Shown: piece by piece, positions 54,829-63,851 of the stretch | Layout of the letters: every line of letters starts with the position of its first letter | Numbering within the stretch: position 1 is the first letter of the stretch | Origin: Lachnospiraceae bacterium | GTDB lineage: Bacteria > Bacillota > Clostridia > Lachnospirales > Lachnospiraceae | Reading direction: 5' to 3' | NCBI GenBank assembly: GCA_902363835.1 | Contig: CABJBM010000004.1 | Span: 62,001-126,000 of the forward strand | Length of the DNA: 64,000 bases | Translations under genes and position numbers: made by a program | The notes under the pieces: model-generated | Database searches by the model: none | What the model was told of the DNA's origin: nothing | The model's input: the letters and a program-made list of their open reading frames with translations, nothing else

Positions 54829-54850
54829 AATATTACCTCCGTTTTTGTTT

Positions 54851-56779
54851 TTAATTTTTCTTTCCGTATGGTTTAAATGCGCGGCCGGTTCCACGATAGA
54901 AACGGCTGAATAATTCATAATATTCCAGACGCAGTACCTGGATTCCCACAATCAGGCCTTCCATGCCGCAGACGAATAAGTTGCCGAGAATCACAACAAG
55001 CCAGTTAGGGCTTCCTGCTTCTGCGCCGGAGAGCATGAGAACCACTTCCATCATGGCTGCGTGGCTGACTGCAAAGGCTCCCACACGGACAAAGGAAAGG
55101 GTGTTGGAAAAATAGCTTAAAAGCACTTCAAACAGTTCAAAAAAGCCCTGAACCACAAACATGCCCTTTTCCTTTGGCATAATCTGGGCCTTCTTTTCCA
55201 CCAGATTGGTGAGCGGTTCTTTAAAGAACATGACGACCAGGGGAATGCCAAACATAATTACAAGAAGCAGGGCAGCCGGAATGGGGTTTTCGGTCATGTA
55301 AAGAACAATGGTGAGCACAAGGCTTGCATAAAAGACAAGTCCTGCCGTACCGTTTGTGTCAAACAGGGTCTTTTCCGGGTCGTGAAAACGGATGCTGTTC
55401 ATGATGTTTAATACCATGGTCATCAGGATAATTCCCATGCCAATGGAAATTGCTACGATAAATACCGTATTCAGCTTCCCGATAAAGGGCAGGCTGGTCA
55501 TGTGCTCCATAGGGCGGAGCCAAACGGCGTTTATAACATCTTCAAATCCAAAGAAGCTGCCGAACAGGAACCCGAATATGGTTGAAAAGAAGCCGCAGCA
55601 GGATATAATGGCTGCCAGATTCATCTTCTTCATCCGGTAAAGGAGAAGACCTCCCAACAAAAGGCACATTCCCTGTCCCACATCCCCGAACATAAAGCCA
55701 AACAGGAAGGAATAGGTGATGCCGATCAATATGGTGGGGTCGATCTCATTGTATTCCGGCAGTCCATACATCTGTATGAACATCTCAAAGGGTTTAAAAA
55801 GCTTTGGATTTTGAAGCTTGGTGGGAGGCCTGTGTATAATGTTGTTATGGTCATCCTCCACAATACAGAAGGTTTTTGGGTCATCAGAAATTTCCTTCTG
55901 AAAAGCAGCTGCATCCCGGTTGCTCATCCAGCCGCAAAGGATGTAAAAGGTGTTTACCCGCTGGTTGGTGCAGGCGGCCAGCTTTCTCACATTAAAGTTG
56001 GTGGAAAATACCTCCAGCTTGTTTAATGCCGCCAATAAGTCTTCCTGCCTTGAGGCCATCAGCCCTGACATATGCTTTCGGATGCCGTTGATATCAGACT
56101 GGAGGGCGTTAATCTTATCTTCCAGAAAATGAATGGCATCCAAAGGCGTTCCTTCATACTCGTCCGGCAGAAAGAAACGTTCAAAATGCATGGAGGCGAA
56201 AATGGCATCAATCTGGTTTGAAATGGTTTCAGGCGCAAAGTAAACCAGCCAGACATATTGATCATCCTCCCGGCATTTATAGATAACGGTATCAATGGTA
56301 TCATATACGTAGCTCTCAAATTTGTTGTAATATTCATGAGAAATACGCCCAAAACGGAATTTAATGTACTTAAAATGAAGGATGGAGCTTAAGTCATAGT
56401 TAAGTCCGGTGAAGGGAAGGATCCGGTCCAGAGACTGGCGGAAGGAATTTTGTTCGGATAAAAGTTTTTCTTCCTTTGCCGAAAGCTCCTTTACCTGTTC
56501 TCCAATTTCTGCGACAATTCTGTCCGCCTGCTCAATGGAAATTTTCCTCCGGCTGTTTGCCTGAGTTCCCGGCGGGAGTAATTCCGCCAGTTCCATGGCA
56601 TGCTGGTGCGCGTCCTTGTATGGATTTGTTTCAATATAAGGCCTTAAGTCTTTCACTGTTTTTAATTCCGACAAGGCATTCTCCAAATGGATTTCATATT
56701 TGGATAAATAGGTGTCGATGACCCGGTCAATATCTTCTTTGGGTCCAGTGATACTTAAGAATTTCATCTTTTCTATCAC
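54851..56779 (-). CDS. atpI: V-type ATP synthase subunit I (membrane stator)
   Basis: 642 residues. The N-terminal ~330 are a soluble coiled-coil arm. The rest carries seven to eight membrane helices (TILIGITYSFLFGFMFGDVGQGMCLLLGGLLLY...; SFVRVGAFAVSHAAMMEVVLML) with the conserved Arg that passes ions past the ring. The start is GTG at 56779 with an AAAGGGGG site. An ATG four codons later is possible. Confidence 0.93.
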   Translation of the reverse strand: MIEKMKFLSITGPKEDIDRVIDTYLSKYEIHLENALSELKTVKDLRPYIETNPYKDAHQHAMELAELLPPGTQANSRRKISIEQADRIVAEIGEQVKELSAKEEKLLSEQNSFRQSLDRILPFTGLNYDLSSILHFKYIKFRFGRISHEYYNKFESYVYDTIDTVIYKCREDDQYVWLVYFAPETISNQIDAIFASMHFERFFLPDEYEGTPLDAIHFLEDKINALQSDINGIRKHMSGLMASRQEDLLAALNKLEVFSTNFNVRKLAACTNQRVNTFYILCGWMSNRDAAAFQKEISDDPKTFCIVEDDHNNIIHRPPTKLQNPKLFKPFEMFIQMYGLPEYNEIDPTILIGITYSFLFGFMFGDVGQGMCLLLGGLLLYRMKKMNLAAIISCCGFFSTIFGFLFGSFFGFEDVINAVWLRPMEHMTSLPFIGKLNTVFIVAISIGMGIILMTMVLNIMNSIRFHDPEKTLFDTNGTAGLVFYASLVLTIVLYMTENPIPAALLLVIMFGIPLVVMFFKEPLTNLVEKKAQIMPKEKGMFVVQGFFELFEVLLSYFSNTLSFVRVGAFAVSHAAMMEVVLMLSGAEAGSPNWLVVILGNLFVCGMEGLIVGIQVLRLEYYELFSRFYRGTGRAFKPYGKKN

Positions 56780-56795
56780 GGAAAAGCAACCCCCT

Positions 56796-57842
56796 TTACT
56801 TTTTTACCACATAGGAGATAATTTCATCCGGGCTTACGTTGTATCGGATGCTCTCTATGAGGGTGATAATCTTTTGAATTTCTTCCTCCTTTAGATAAAG
56901 ATAGGAATTCAGCGTGGCAATGGAATAGGGATTTTGCCGGCTGGTGGAACGGTAGATTTTGTCCAGTATTTCCTGAGTCAGGTGTTCTAAGTCCGGCATA
57001 TCTGCGATTTCCAAATCGGATTTCCTTCCATAAAAAGTGGTCCTTAGAACAGAATAGAACTCTTCCAGTGTAGCTGCCTCCGCCATCTTCGTAATCTGCT
57101 CCTTATTCAAATGGTAATTAATCGGAATGAGAAGGGAATAGAGATCGGCAGGCTGCAGGTGGTAATATTTTTTGGAACGGTAAATCCACTGGACATTGAG
57201 TAAATCCAGCTTGCTGCCAAAGCAGCGAGTGAGAAGCTCCTGTTCATTCCTGGCAAGATATTTGCCCATGACCTTCCAGATGGTTCTAAAATAAAGAAGA
57301 TCCAGGTGAACCTCATAATCAAATAAGGCAGGCTGATCCTTGTCGTCCAAGTGGGTAAGCAGGTCATAATAGGGCGAGCCTTCCAGGTTTGTGATAAACT
57401 CGTGTAAATCCCCGGAGGCGGACAGCTTTATTAAGTCCAGCCGGGAATGCTTTTCAAAAAAGTCCTGGAATATGGAAAGATCGATATCCGGCCGGTTCCG
57501 CCCCATGGAATTGCGGAAGCATTTCTTCAGGATATCGATTTCAAAGTGCATAAAATACAGGTCCAGAAATTTACGCTGGGTTAAATTGGCGAACCGGTAG
57601 AGCTTGGCAAAATCCTGATACAGGGAAAGGATCAGCCGCTGTTCAATGGCTCCCCTGTGGAGATCCACGCCCTCTAAGTTTGTAAACAGCCCTTCATAGG
57701 CGGTCAGACGTCTTAAATACTCCACTGCATCAGAAACGGTTTCAAGGGCCGCCATTTCGCGGAACTGGCTGTCGGTGATCAGATGGCTCTCCATGGCTCT
57801 TACCTTGGTTGTAATGCCGCTGTAGGATAGTAAGTCTCCCAT
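56796..57842 (-). CDS. atpC: V-type ATP synthase subunit C
   Basis: 348 residues, all-helical (LLSYSGITTKVRAMESHLITDSQFREM...; DLYFMHFEIDILKKCFRN), the funnel that links the rotor ring to the central stalk. The ATG follows AAGGAGTG. It is the second gene of the operon. Confidence 0.92.
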   Translation of the reverse strand: MGDLLSYSGITTKVRAMESHLITDSQFREMAALETVSDAVEYLRRLTAYEGLFTNLEGVDLHRGAIEQRLILSLYQDFAKLYRFANLTQRKFLDLYFMHFEIDILKKCFRNSMGRNRPDIDLSIFQDFFEKHSRLDLIKLSASGDLHEFITNLEGSPYYDLLTHLDDKDQPALFDYEVHLDLLYFRTIWKVMGKYLARNEQELLTRCFGSKLDLLNVQWIYRSKKYYHLQPADLYSLLIPINYHLNKEQITKMAEAATLEEFYSVLRTTFYGRKSDLEIADMPDLEHLTQEILDKIYRSTSRQNPYSIATLNSYLYLKEEEIQKIITLIESIRYNVSPDEIISYVVKK

Positions 57843-57846
57843 AGGA

Positions 57847-58158
57847 TCACTCCTTTATCATAGTATTAAATAGTTCCTCCACATATTGAGTATGATGGTC
57901 TTCATAATGCTGTTCCATGGATTTAAGGATCTGCCGGGCATCATTCCGCTGTTTTTCCAGACGGTTGTTCATATTGATTTCCATGCTGGCACGCAGCTCC
58001 TCAATCTTTTTGCTGGTCTCTGCTTCCAGCTGCGCATCAAAGGCAGCAGTCCGTTCTTCCATTTCTTTGGCAAAAGCCTTTTTGTGATCATTTGCATCAT
58101 TCATAATGGAAGCTGCAGATGATTCAATTTCGGATATTTTCTCAATCACAGTATCCAT
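57847..58158 (-). CDS. V-type ATP synthase subunit G/H (peripheral stalk)
   Basis: 103 residues, almost wholly charged coiled coil (IEKISEIESSAASIMNDANDHKKAFAKEMEERTAAFDAQLEAETSKKIEEL...), the small stalk partner of subunit E. First gene of the operon, with a strong GGAGGG site and an AT-rich promoter region between 58160 and 58260. The transcription order is G/H-C-I-K-F-E-A-B-D. Confidence 0.85.
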   Translation of the reverse strand: MDTVIEKISEIESSAASIMNDANDHKKAFAKEMEERTAAFDAQLEAETSKKIEELRASMEINMNNRLEKQRNDARQILKSMEQHYEDHHTQYVEELFNTMIKE

Positions 58159-58332
58159 ACCGTGCCCTCCTTTTTTGTAATCATTTTAAAAAAAATATAG
58201 TGCCTAATTTATAATGATACTACAATTTAAAAAAAATGCCATAGTCTGTTAGAGAAAAAAGCTAATTTTAATGAAATTTTATCATAAATATAAGTTACGC
58301 TGCTGAGGCTAGGGTTATGCATGATCAAAAGA

Positions 58333-58379
58333 AAAAGCGAAGATCAGGGGAATGTTTTCCCAGGATTCTTCGCTTTTTT
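58333..58379. terminator. terminator, usable in both directions
   Basis: AAAAAGCGAAGA pairs with TCTTCGCTTTTT around an inner GGGGAA/TTCCC stem, with T-runs on both sides. On the minus strand it ends the SH3-protein transcript before the V-ATPase promoter. Confidence 0.85.
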
Positions 58380-58389
58380 AACACTTTCT

Positions 58390-59514
58390 TTACTGTGTGG
58401 CAGCTGTTGTGCTCTCTGCAGCAGAGGTGGACTCCTCAGCTCCTGTTTCTGATCCACCTTCCGATATAGTCAGGAATTCGGTGGCAATATAAGCCTGGGC
58501 TCCTTCAAACATAATGACGGTCCATTTGTCATCATAGGTCTTGACATAGTCCACCACCGTACCGGAAGCAAGGCTTCCAAGCTTGGCCCCGTTGGTGGAA
58601 GGCTCGGAACGAACGTTTAACTTACTCTTGGTGGTGTAGATTTTAGGAGCTTCTGTTTCCGGCTCCGGAGCCGTTGTGGGTGTTTCAGTGCTTGTCATGG
58701 CTTCAGTAGTGATTTCAGTAGTTGCCGCGGTTGTGGTTGGATCCTTTTTCGAATTCTTTCCTGGAATCAGCTTCACAATGATCAGGACTAACACGAGAAG
58801 AACCAGGAAAATAAGGGCTGGTTTCAGCAATCCGTAGAAATCAAAGCTGTTCTTTTTGGAGCGCCGCCTGCTTCTGCTGTGTGAAGCGGGTCTTTGACCG
58901 CTTCTGGAACCATTCCTCTGGGCAGGTCTCTGTCCGGGCCTTGAGCCATCCGGCCTTGCTCCATTGCTTCTTGTGCCGCCGGCATGTTCCTGGGTTCTTA
59001 AAGGTGCAGTTCTTGCACCGGTACTTCTTTGATTCCCTGTTCCATGGGATTCGTTTCTCATGGCGCCGCTGCGGGGAGGGTTATTCCTGGACGTGGAGGA
59101 TGACATGGTCCTGACGTCTGCGGGCCGCTTATTGATTGGGGTCGCCCCCTGGCTTCCTCTATTAAAAGAGTTTGCAAAGGCATTGACTTCCTGAGACAGA
59201 AGCTGAAAGGCTTCATTGGCATCATAGGGACTGTCATCTCCTTCATGGACTGCCTTATTTCCCAGCACGCGGATCCTGTGATAGCGGTCTTTGGCAGCCT
59301 GAGAAATAAACCGGCCTTCAAATAACTGGTCTATGCTGTCCGCCAGGTCACCTTCCACGATCAAAGCCCTTTCTCCAAGATAATTTACCATATATTCCAG
59401 GGTCTGCCGGGCTTTGATCATGGCCATATTATACTGTTTCTGGCTCATGAGTTTTTCCGCTTCCCTTTGACCCTGCTGGATTCTGATCAAGAAACTGTTG
59501 TCTGTAGTTCCCAT
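58390..59514 (-). CDS. DUF4145-like / SH3-domain membrane protein
   Basis: About 374 residues. Residues ~1-120 are a helical HEPN/DUF4145-like domain (EAEKLMSQKQYNMAMIKARQTLEYMVNYLGERA...RIRVLGNKAVHEGDDSPYDANEAFQLL). A ~100-residue Ser/Arg/Gly-rich disordered linker follows, then one membrane helix (ALIFLVLLVLVLIIVKLIPG), a Thr-rich spacer and a C-terminal bacterial SH3 domain (STKSKLNVRSEPS-like: KSKLNVRSEPSTNGAKLGSL). The SH3 part would lie outside, near the wall. The ATG at 59514 has AAAGGAGG. The function is not known. Similar proteins are common in Lachnospiraceae. Confidence 0.8.
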   Translation of the reverse strand: MGTTDNSFLIRIQQGQREAEKLMSQKQYNMAMIKARQTLEYMVNYLGERALIVEGDLADSIDQLFEGRFISQAAKDRYHRIRVLGNKAVHEGDDSPYDANEAFQLLSQEVNAFANSFNRGSQGATPINKRPADVRTMSSSTSRNNPPRSGAMRNESHGTGNQRSTGARTAPLRTQEHAGGTRSNGARPDGSRPGQRPAQRNGSRSGQRPASHSRSRRRSKKNSFDFYGLLKPALIFLVLLVLVLIIVKLIPGKNSKKDPTTTAATTEITTEAMTSTETPTTAPEPETEAPKIYTTKSKLNVRSEPSTNGAKLGSLASGTVVDYVKTYDDKWTVIMFEGAQAYIATEFLTISEGGSETGAEESTSAAESTTAATQ

Positions 59515-59632
59515 ATATTTCCTCCTTTGCAAAGACGGTTCTATTCCAATATACAGATATTATACTAGATTATTGCAAATTGCGCACCTGTTATTTTATT
59601 GATTTTTGATTTGTAAGAGAAAAGTAAAAAGT

Positions 59633-59836
59633 ATGCCAGAAAAAGAAAAGCAAGGCATTGTAAACTTTGTAAAAAGTTTTTCAAACTATTTGTTCTCACA
59701 TATTACGCATGAGTTCAAAAGAAGTCTAAGAAAAGGGCAAATACCTGATATGAGAGAACGTTCAAAAGAAATATTAATCAAGCTTTTGTGGTTTGAAATT
59801 ATGCAACTAATGAAAACAATTATTATCAATTTATAA
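59633..59836 (+). CDS. small hypothetical protein
   Basis: 67 residues from the ATG at 59633 (MPEKEKQGIVNFVKSFSNYLFSHITHEFKRSLRKGQIPDMRERSKEILIKLLWFEIMQ...). Basic and helical, with no recognisable domain and no clear ribosome site. It opens the AT-rich accessory patch and may be the remnant of a larger gene. Confidence 0.35.
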   Translation: MPEKEKQGIVNFVKSFSNYLFSHITHEFKRSLRKGQIPDMRERSKEILIKLLWFEIMQLMKTIIINL

Positions 59837-60412
59837 TGGCCGGCTTATACATATAAGAATTTATGCCCGGATCAGAGGTTGTGGAAACCGTTGGTCAAAA
59901 GAGAGAAGGTGGATTATGAATTCTAAAAGATACATACTCTTTGCAGTCATAATATACCAATAGATGCAGGAACTTCCCAGAAGCTTCCAAGGAGCTTGCA
60001 AAAAAGTTAAGGACCTTCCAAACGGTTATTTCTAATTATGCAAGGAACAGCTTGACGTACAGAGGCCGGTATACCTTCCAGGAAGCAGGCCTGGCAAATG
60101 AAAAGGCTGCCGCGGTTATGAAGTGTGCCAAGGAATGAAACGAGGTAACAGAGAGGATATTGACAGCAGGGAAGCGACGGACATAGATAAAGAAATTTTG
60201 ATTGGCTATTTTGATGCGCTGGCCCAGGTGAAGTTACTTCAAGAGCAGCTGCAGAAGAAGCAGGAGCTTATGGAGTAAATGAACAAGAAATATTTTGACA
60301 GTAAATAATTAGTGTATAATGAAATAAATAAAAAATAAAGTTAGTATAAATAATTTGCTTGTAAAGTATACATTCTAATAAACATATGATATAATAAAGT
60401 ATGAAAAAGGTG
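59837..60412 (+). other. non-coding stretch with gene remnants
   Basis: No intact gene. One frame (about 59980-60138) reads ASKELAKKLRTFQTVISNY followed by TYRGRYTFQEAGLANEKAAAV and stops. Another (60135-60281) encodes a 48-residue peptide with DKEILIGYFDALAQVKLLQEQLQKKQELME. These look like pieces of one or two decayed genes, family not recognised. The 60300-60400 part is very AT-rich and holds two TTAGTRTA boxes (60309, 60341). Confidence 0.4.
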
Positions 60413-60441
60413 TTGACAAGCATATGGATTTAGTGTATACT
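60413..60441 (+). promoter_or_regulatory. promoter of the ImmA/IrrE-like gene
   Basis: A consensus TTGACA and TATACT are 17 bases apart. The -10 sits in TTAGTGTATACTAA, an imperfect palindrome that resembles the boxes at 60309 and 60341, so repression by an unlinked or lost Xre-type regulator is likely. Confidence 0.75.
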
Positions 60442-60479
60442 AACGGACTTTATACATTTGAAGACACGGGGGAGATAAT

Positions 60480-61100
60480 ATGGATAATGGTATGGCAGTG
60501 AAAAAGGTCACGCCAGAATATATTTTGGAAATTAGGGATAACAAATATTCTGTAGAAAATGCCGTCAGTAGAATACTTGAGGAATGTGGTATTGATAAAT
60601 ATCCTGTTGATGTGTGGAAAATTGCCAAAACTCTAGGTTTTACAGTTTTTGAGGCTAATTTTAAAGATGATTGTAATTCTGGTATGATGTTTGATAAAAA
60701 AGAAGTTCCTGAAGCTTTTAAAAAATATGATGCTAAGCGAGCTATTGTTTTAAATCGTAAAGAAAGCGCAATAGGTCAGGCATTTACAGTTGCTCATGAA
60801 ATAGCGCATTTTTCTTTACACGTGAATGATAAAGACGACTTTTTTGAGGCATTTCATATTTCAAAGGTAAAAAAGATAGAAGATTTTAATGAAAATGATA
60901 AGCAATTAAAAAAGCGGGAAGATGAGGCAGATAATTTTGCAGCTAATTTATTAATGCCTACTAATATGTTTCTTAAGTTCATTATTAACTCACCTAATAA
61001 AAATTCGAAAGAAAAATTAAAATCAGAACTCACTAGTGCTTTTTTAGTTGAGGAAGAAGCTGTTGAGCGAAGATTTAAAGAATTATCTATAAATTTTTGA
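60480..61100 (+). CDS. ImmA/IrrE-family metallo-endopeptidase
   Basis: 206 residues. The zinc-peptidase motif HEIAHFSLH lies in the middle, and a downstream EADNFAANLLMP supplies the third ligand Glu. ImmA cleaves the ImmR repressor of an integrative element. IrrE relatives activate stress genes. No Xre repressor gene is next to it, which is unusual for ImmA. It is more AT-rich than its neighbours, suggesting a transferred gene. The next gene starts 15 bases on. Confidence 0.88.
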   Translation: MDNGMAVKKVTPEYILEIRDNKYSVENAVSRILEECGIDKYPVDVWKIAKTLGFTVFEANFKDDCNSGMMFDKKEVPEAFKKYDAKRAIVLNRKESAIGQAFTVAHEIAHFSLHVNDKDDFFEAFHISKVKKIEDFNENDKQLKKREDEADNFAANLLMPTNMFLKFIINSPNKNSKEKLKSELTSAFLVEEEAVERRFKELSINF

Positions 61101-61114
61101 TAATAGGGGATAGT

Positions 61115-61600
61115 ATGGGGCTTGAGAGTACAGAAGAAAACATTGAATCTTTGCTATCTGCTCAACCTGAAATAGAGGAATCAGATGGCTCAAAGAAAAT
61201 AGATGAGGCCAAAGCGAAATTTTTTGATGATGAACGAAAAAAGTATTTGGAGATGGAAAGCCAGTTTGTTGAACTATTAACAGCATTGGTTGGAATGCAG
61301 AAGGAAAGAGAAAGACAAAAAGGTTGGTTTAAGTCAATTTTTTTTACTGTTGTAATGTTGCTTTTTGGAGTTCTTATGTTGACTCCGGTAATCTTACTTT
61401 TCAAATTTTCCAATATTGTAAATAATATTAGCATTATGATGGCTGTTTTCGCTTCTCTGGTAGAATTGGTTACTGCGATTATGGTGTTACCCAATATTAT
61501 AGCCAATTATTTGTTTAACAAAGAGGAAGATGGTAATTCTACTAAAGTAATACAAGACTTGAGGGAATATCACGAGAATAGAGCTAAGCATTTTGAATAA
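61115..61600 (+). CDS. hypothetical two-helix membrane protein
   Basis: 161 residues from the ATG at 61115 (behind TAGGGGAT). An acidic N-terminal half (~70 residues, helical, ERERQK at its end) precedes two membrane helices (about 74-96 and 106-129) and a short basic tail. It forms an operon with the ImmA-like peptidase gene and is possibly its substrate or effector. I do not recognise the family. Confidence 0.65.
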   Translation: MGLESTEENIESLLSAQPEIEESDGSKKIDEAKAKFFDDERKKYLEMESQFVELLTALVGMQKERERQKGWFKSIFFTVVMLLFGVLMLTPVILLFKFSNIVNNISIMMAVFASLVELVTAIMVLPNIIANYLFNKEEDGNSTKVIQDLREYHENRAKHFE

Positions 61601-61647
61601 ATGTTGTAAGAAGAGATTCCTTTACGGTGTCTCTTTTTTCTTTGTGA

Positions 61648-61685
61648 AAACGCCTGTCGAAATTTGGTTGACAGGTGTTTTTTTC
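61648..61685 (+). terminator. terminator after the ImmA/membrane-protein pair
   Basis: ACGCCTGTC pairs with GACAGGTGT (one G-U) and is followed by TTTTTTT. A weaker AGAGA/TCTCT hairpin with T6 stands just before, at 61611-61638. Confidence 0.8.
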
Positions 61686-61744
61686 GATGTACATTTAACT
61701 GTAAATATCATATATTGAATTAGAGGTTTAATTAGGAGGTTACC

Positions 61745-62170
61745 ATGCCGAGCTTTGAAATCAGGATATGGGGGTTTAAATATAAAGAGACGCATCCCTC
61801 CAGATGTACAAGAAGGATCTGTTATTTAAAGGGTTGCCGGGAGGCTGAAGTACCCTGCGGTTTAAAAGGAACCCAATTTTATGAAGTGATGGTTAATTTT
61901 ACTTTCCCAGATCTTGATGAAAAGTATGAATCAATCATTTTTCAGTGCGCCAATGAGGTTACGTATCTTGCAAATGGTCTTGTGGGCAGTGCCATCGGTT
62001 CTTGCGCGGAAATTGATGAATCATGTACGGAGGTTATTCAAGATTCGGTTGCTTTAGCAAATGAAGCAGCAGGAAAAGCTTATTATAAGTGTTTAAGGCA
62101 GTTGCGCATGCCGGAAGAAATAATAAGTAAATGTGAAGTTAAGGTCTATATTAGAGAAAATTATATTTAA
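61745..62170 (+). CDS. Cys-rich hypothetical protein
   Basis: 141 residues with a very good TTAGGAGG site. Nine cysteines are spread along it (SRCTRRICYLKGCREAEVPCG near the N-terminus; GSCAEIDESC, YKCLRQ and SKCEVK later). The C-terminal half has an alanine-rich amphipathic helix. No signal peptide and no family that I recognise. It is probably real because of the ribosome site, codon pattern and own terminator-bounded position. Confidence 0.6.
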   Translation: MPSFEIRIWGFKYKETHPSRCTRRICYLKGCREAEVPCGLKGTQFYEVMVNFTFPDLDEKYESIIFQCANEVTYLANGLVGSAIGSCAEIDESCTEVIQDSVALANEAAGKAYYKCLRQLRMPEEIISKCEVKVYIRENYI

Positions 62171-62642
62171 GAACGATTAGTTCTTTTCAGCGTAATGAGT
62201 TCACTAACTTAAAGGCAATACTTCGCAGCCGTGGATATTATCGCCACCATCATAGATCAGGTGAGACGTCTGAAGTGCTGGAAGTGATAAAAGGGAAAAT
62301 CCTTCATAAAGGAGAGGTGCCGGCAAGATTGGAGGAATCCGCCGGCAATATGAAAAAAAGTTTATCTAAAAGGATATTACCTGTAACAATTATTAATATA
62401 CCGGGCGGTTGTGTAGAAAAGTTGTGGAAGATGTGAACAGTTTGTGAAAGGAAAGTGAGACCCGTATTCTTTGTACCGGCTAATGTTCCGGCCTTGAGCC
62501 ATATGGTGCATTTTTGAAAATAATCATAAAAACAAAGGTGGGAAAACAAATGGCAAACTTGCGTTCCCTGTATTATGTATGATACAATCGATCAGGCGAA
62601 GTATGTTTTCATTAAGATGAATTTATTTGGAGGAATTTTAAT
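62171..62642 (+). other. intergenic stretch before trmB
   Basis: No gene that I can support. It contains a CCGGCAAGATTGGAGGAATCCGCCGG-type repeat near 62320-62343 and short frames without ribosome sites that may be gene remnants. The last ~60 bases before trmB are AT-rich and probably hold its promoter. Confidence 0.4.
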
Positions 62643-63281
62643 ATGAGGTTGCGTCATATACAAGGCTCGGAAGAGGAAATCGCGGGCAGTCCATATGTTG
62701 TTCAGGCCCCTTTTGAGAAAAAGGGCTGCTGGAAGGAAGTGTTTGGCAATGAAAATCCCATAGAGATAGAGGTTGGTATGGGAAAAGGCCGTTTTATCAT
62801 GGAACTGGCTTCGATCCATCCGGAAATCAATTATGTAGGTATTGAAAGATATCCCAGCGTTCTTTTGAGGGGGCTGCAGAAAAGGGCTGAGATGGAGCTT
62901 GATAATATATTCTTTATGTGTGTGGATGCAAAGAATCTGGCTGATATATTTGCTCCTGGGGAGGTTCAAAAGGTGTATTTAAACTTTTCTGATCCCTGGC
63001 CAAAGGATCGTCACGCAAAGCGCAGGCTCACATCAGAAGATTTTATGGCGGTTTATGACCGGATCTTAAAGCCAGGCGGCACAGTGGAGTTTAAAACCGA
63101 CAACAAAGGTCTGTTTGATTATTCCCTGGAATCCATTCCAAGAGCCGGATGGCAGGTTAAGGAGTTCACCTATGACCTTCACCACAGCCAGATGGGAGAG
63201 GGGAATGTGATGACAGAGTATGAAGAGAAGTTTTCCTCCAAGGGCAACCCTATTTATAAAATGATAGCAGGAAGAAAATGA
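62643..63281 (+). CDS. trmB: tRNA (guanine-N7-)-methyltransferase
   Basis: 212 residues. The SAM-binding motif is EVGMGKGRFIMELA, and the family signature NFSDPWPKDRHAKRRL is clear. It methylates G46 in the variable loop of tRNAs. The ATG follows TTGGAGG. Monocistronic, with its own terminator. Confidence 0.95.
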   Translation: MRLRHIQGSEEEIAGSPYVVQAPFEKKGCWKEVFGNENPIEIEVGMGKGRFIMELASIHPEINYVGIERYPSVLLRGLQKRAEMELDNIFFMCVDAKNLADIFAPGEVQKVYLNFSDPWPKDRHAKRRLTSEDFMAVYDRILKPGGTVEFKTDNKGLFDYSLESIPRAGWQVKEFTYDLHHSQMGEGNVMTEYEEKFSSKGNPIYKMIAGRK

Positions 63282-63290
63282 TATTTTTAT

Positions 63291-63330
63291 AAAACCGGCA
63301 TTGGTTTCAATAACCGTGATGCCGGTTTTG
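63291..63330 (+). terminator. terminator of trmB
   Basis: AAAACCGGCAT pairs with ATGCCGGTTTT around a ~17-base loop. The T-run is part of the stem's 3' arm. Confidence 0.85.
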
Positions 63331-63368
63331 CATATAATAAAGCAAAAGAAGATGCGGGAGCAGCAGTT

Positions 63369-63521
63369 ATGGGAATGAAAGACAAGGTCACAAGCAAGCT
63401 ACTTCAGGCTACCAGCGACAAGACAGAACTAAATAAGAGAATGCTGTCTTTGAACAAATCATTTGTAGAAGTGAACAAAACTCTTAGCGGAAATGTACAA
63501 AAAAATAAGAAAAATAAATAA
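63369..63521 (+). CDS. small hypothetical protein (50 residues)
   Basis: Starts MGMKDKVTSKLLQATSDKTELNKRM with GGGAG before the ATG and ends in a Lys/Asn-rich tail. Soluble, helical and charged. It sits between the trmB terminator and the tRNA-Lys promoter. The family is not recognised, but the ribosome site makes it believable. Confidence 0.5.
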   Translation: MGMKDKVTSKLLQATSDKTELNKRMLSLNKSFVEVNKTLSGNVQKNKKNK

Positions 63522-63557
63522 ATTCGAAAAAGTTGTAAATTATTTGTAAAAAAGGTG

Positions 63558-63586
63558 TTGACTTTTGTTGGATACGGTTATATAAT
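63558..63586 (+). promoter_or_regulatory. promoter of tRNA-Lys
   Basis: TTGACT and TATAAT with exactly 17 bases between, about 50 bases before the tRNA. Confidence 0.8.
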
Positions 63587-63634
63587 TACACACGTGCTTG
63601 AGACGAAAGCACAGTGAAAGAAAACGAAAGACAA

Positions 63635-63707
63635 GCGCCTTTAGCTCAGTTGGTAGAGCAGTAGACTCTTAATCTATTTGTCCGGGGTTCGAGCCCCCGA
63701 AGGCGCA
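63635..63707 (+). tRNA. tRNA-Lys (anticodon CUU)
   Basis: A standard 73-base tRNA body. The acceptor GCGCCTT pairs with AAGGCGC, the D arm is AGCTCAGTTGGTAGAGCA, the anticodon loop CTCTTAA carries CTT, and the T arm is GGGGTTCGAGCCCCC. CCA is not encoded. It reads AAG codons. The unassigned sequence that follows (63708-64000) shows no gene. Confidence 0.95.
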
Positions 63708-63819
63708 GTAAAAAAGTACTGATTTTGTAGACGGAGAGCTATGGGGTCGGTGCTTTTATTTTGCTTGGATTTATGCGGGTTTGCTGGTGTTTGATACGTT
63801 AAAATTAAATTGATGGGAA

Positions 63820-63851
63820 AGCGGATGTCGACTGGATGTCCGCTTTTTTTA
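63820..63851 (+). terminator. terminator downstream of tRNA-Lys
   Basis: AGCGGA pairs with TCCGCT and is followed by TTTTTTT. Confidence 0.75.
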
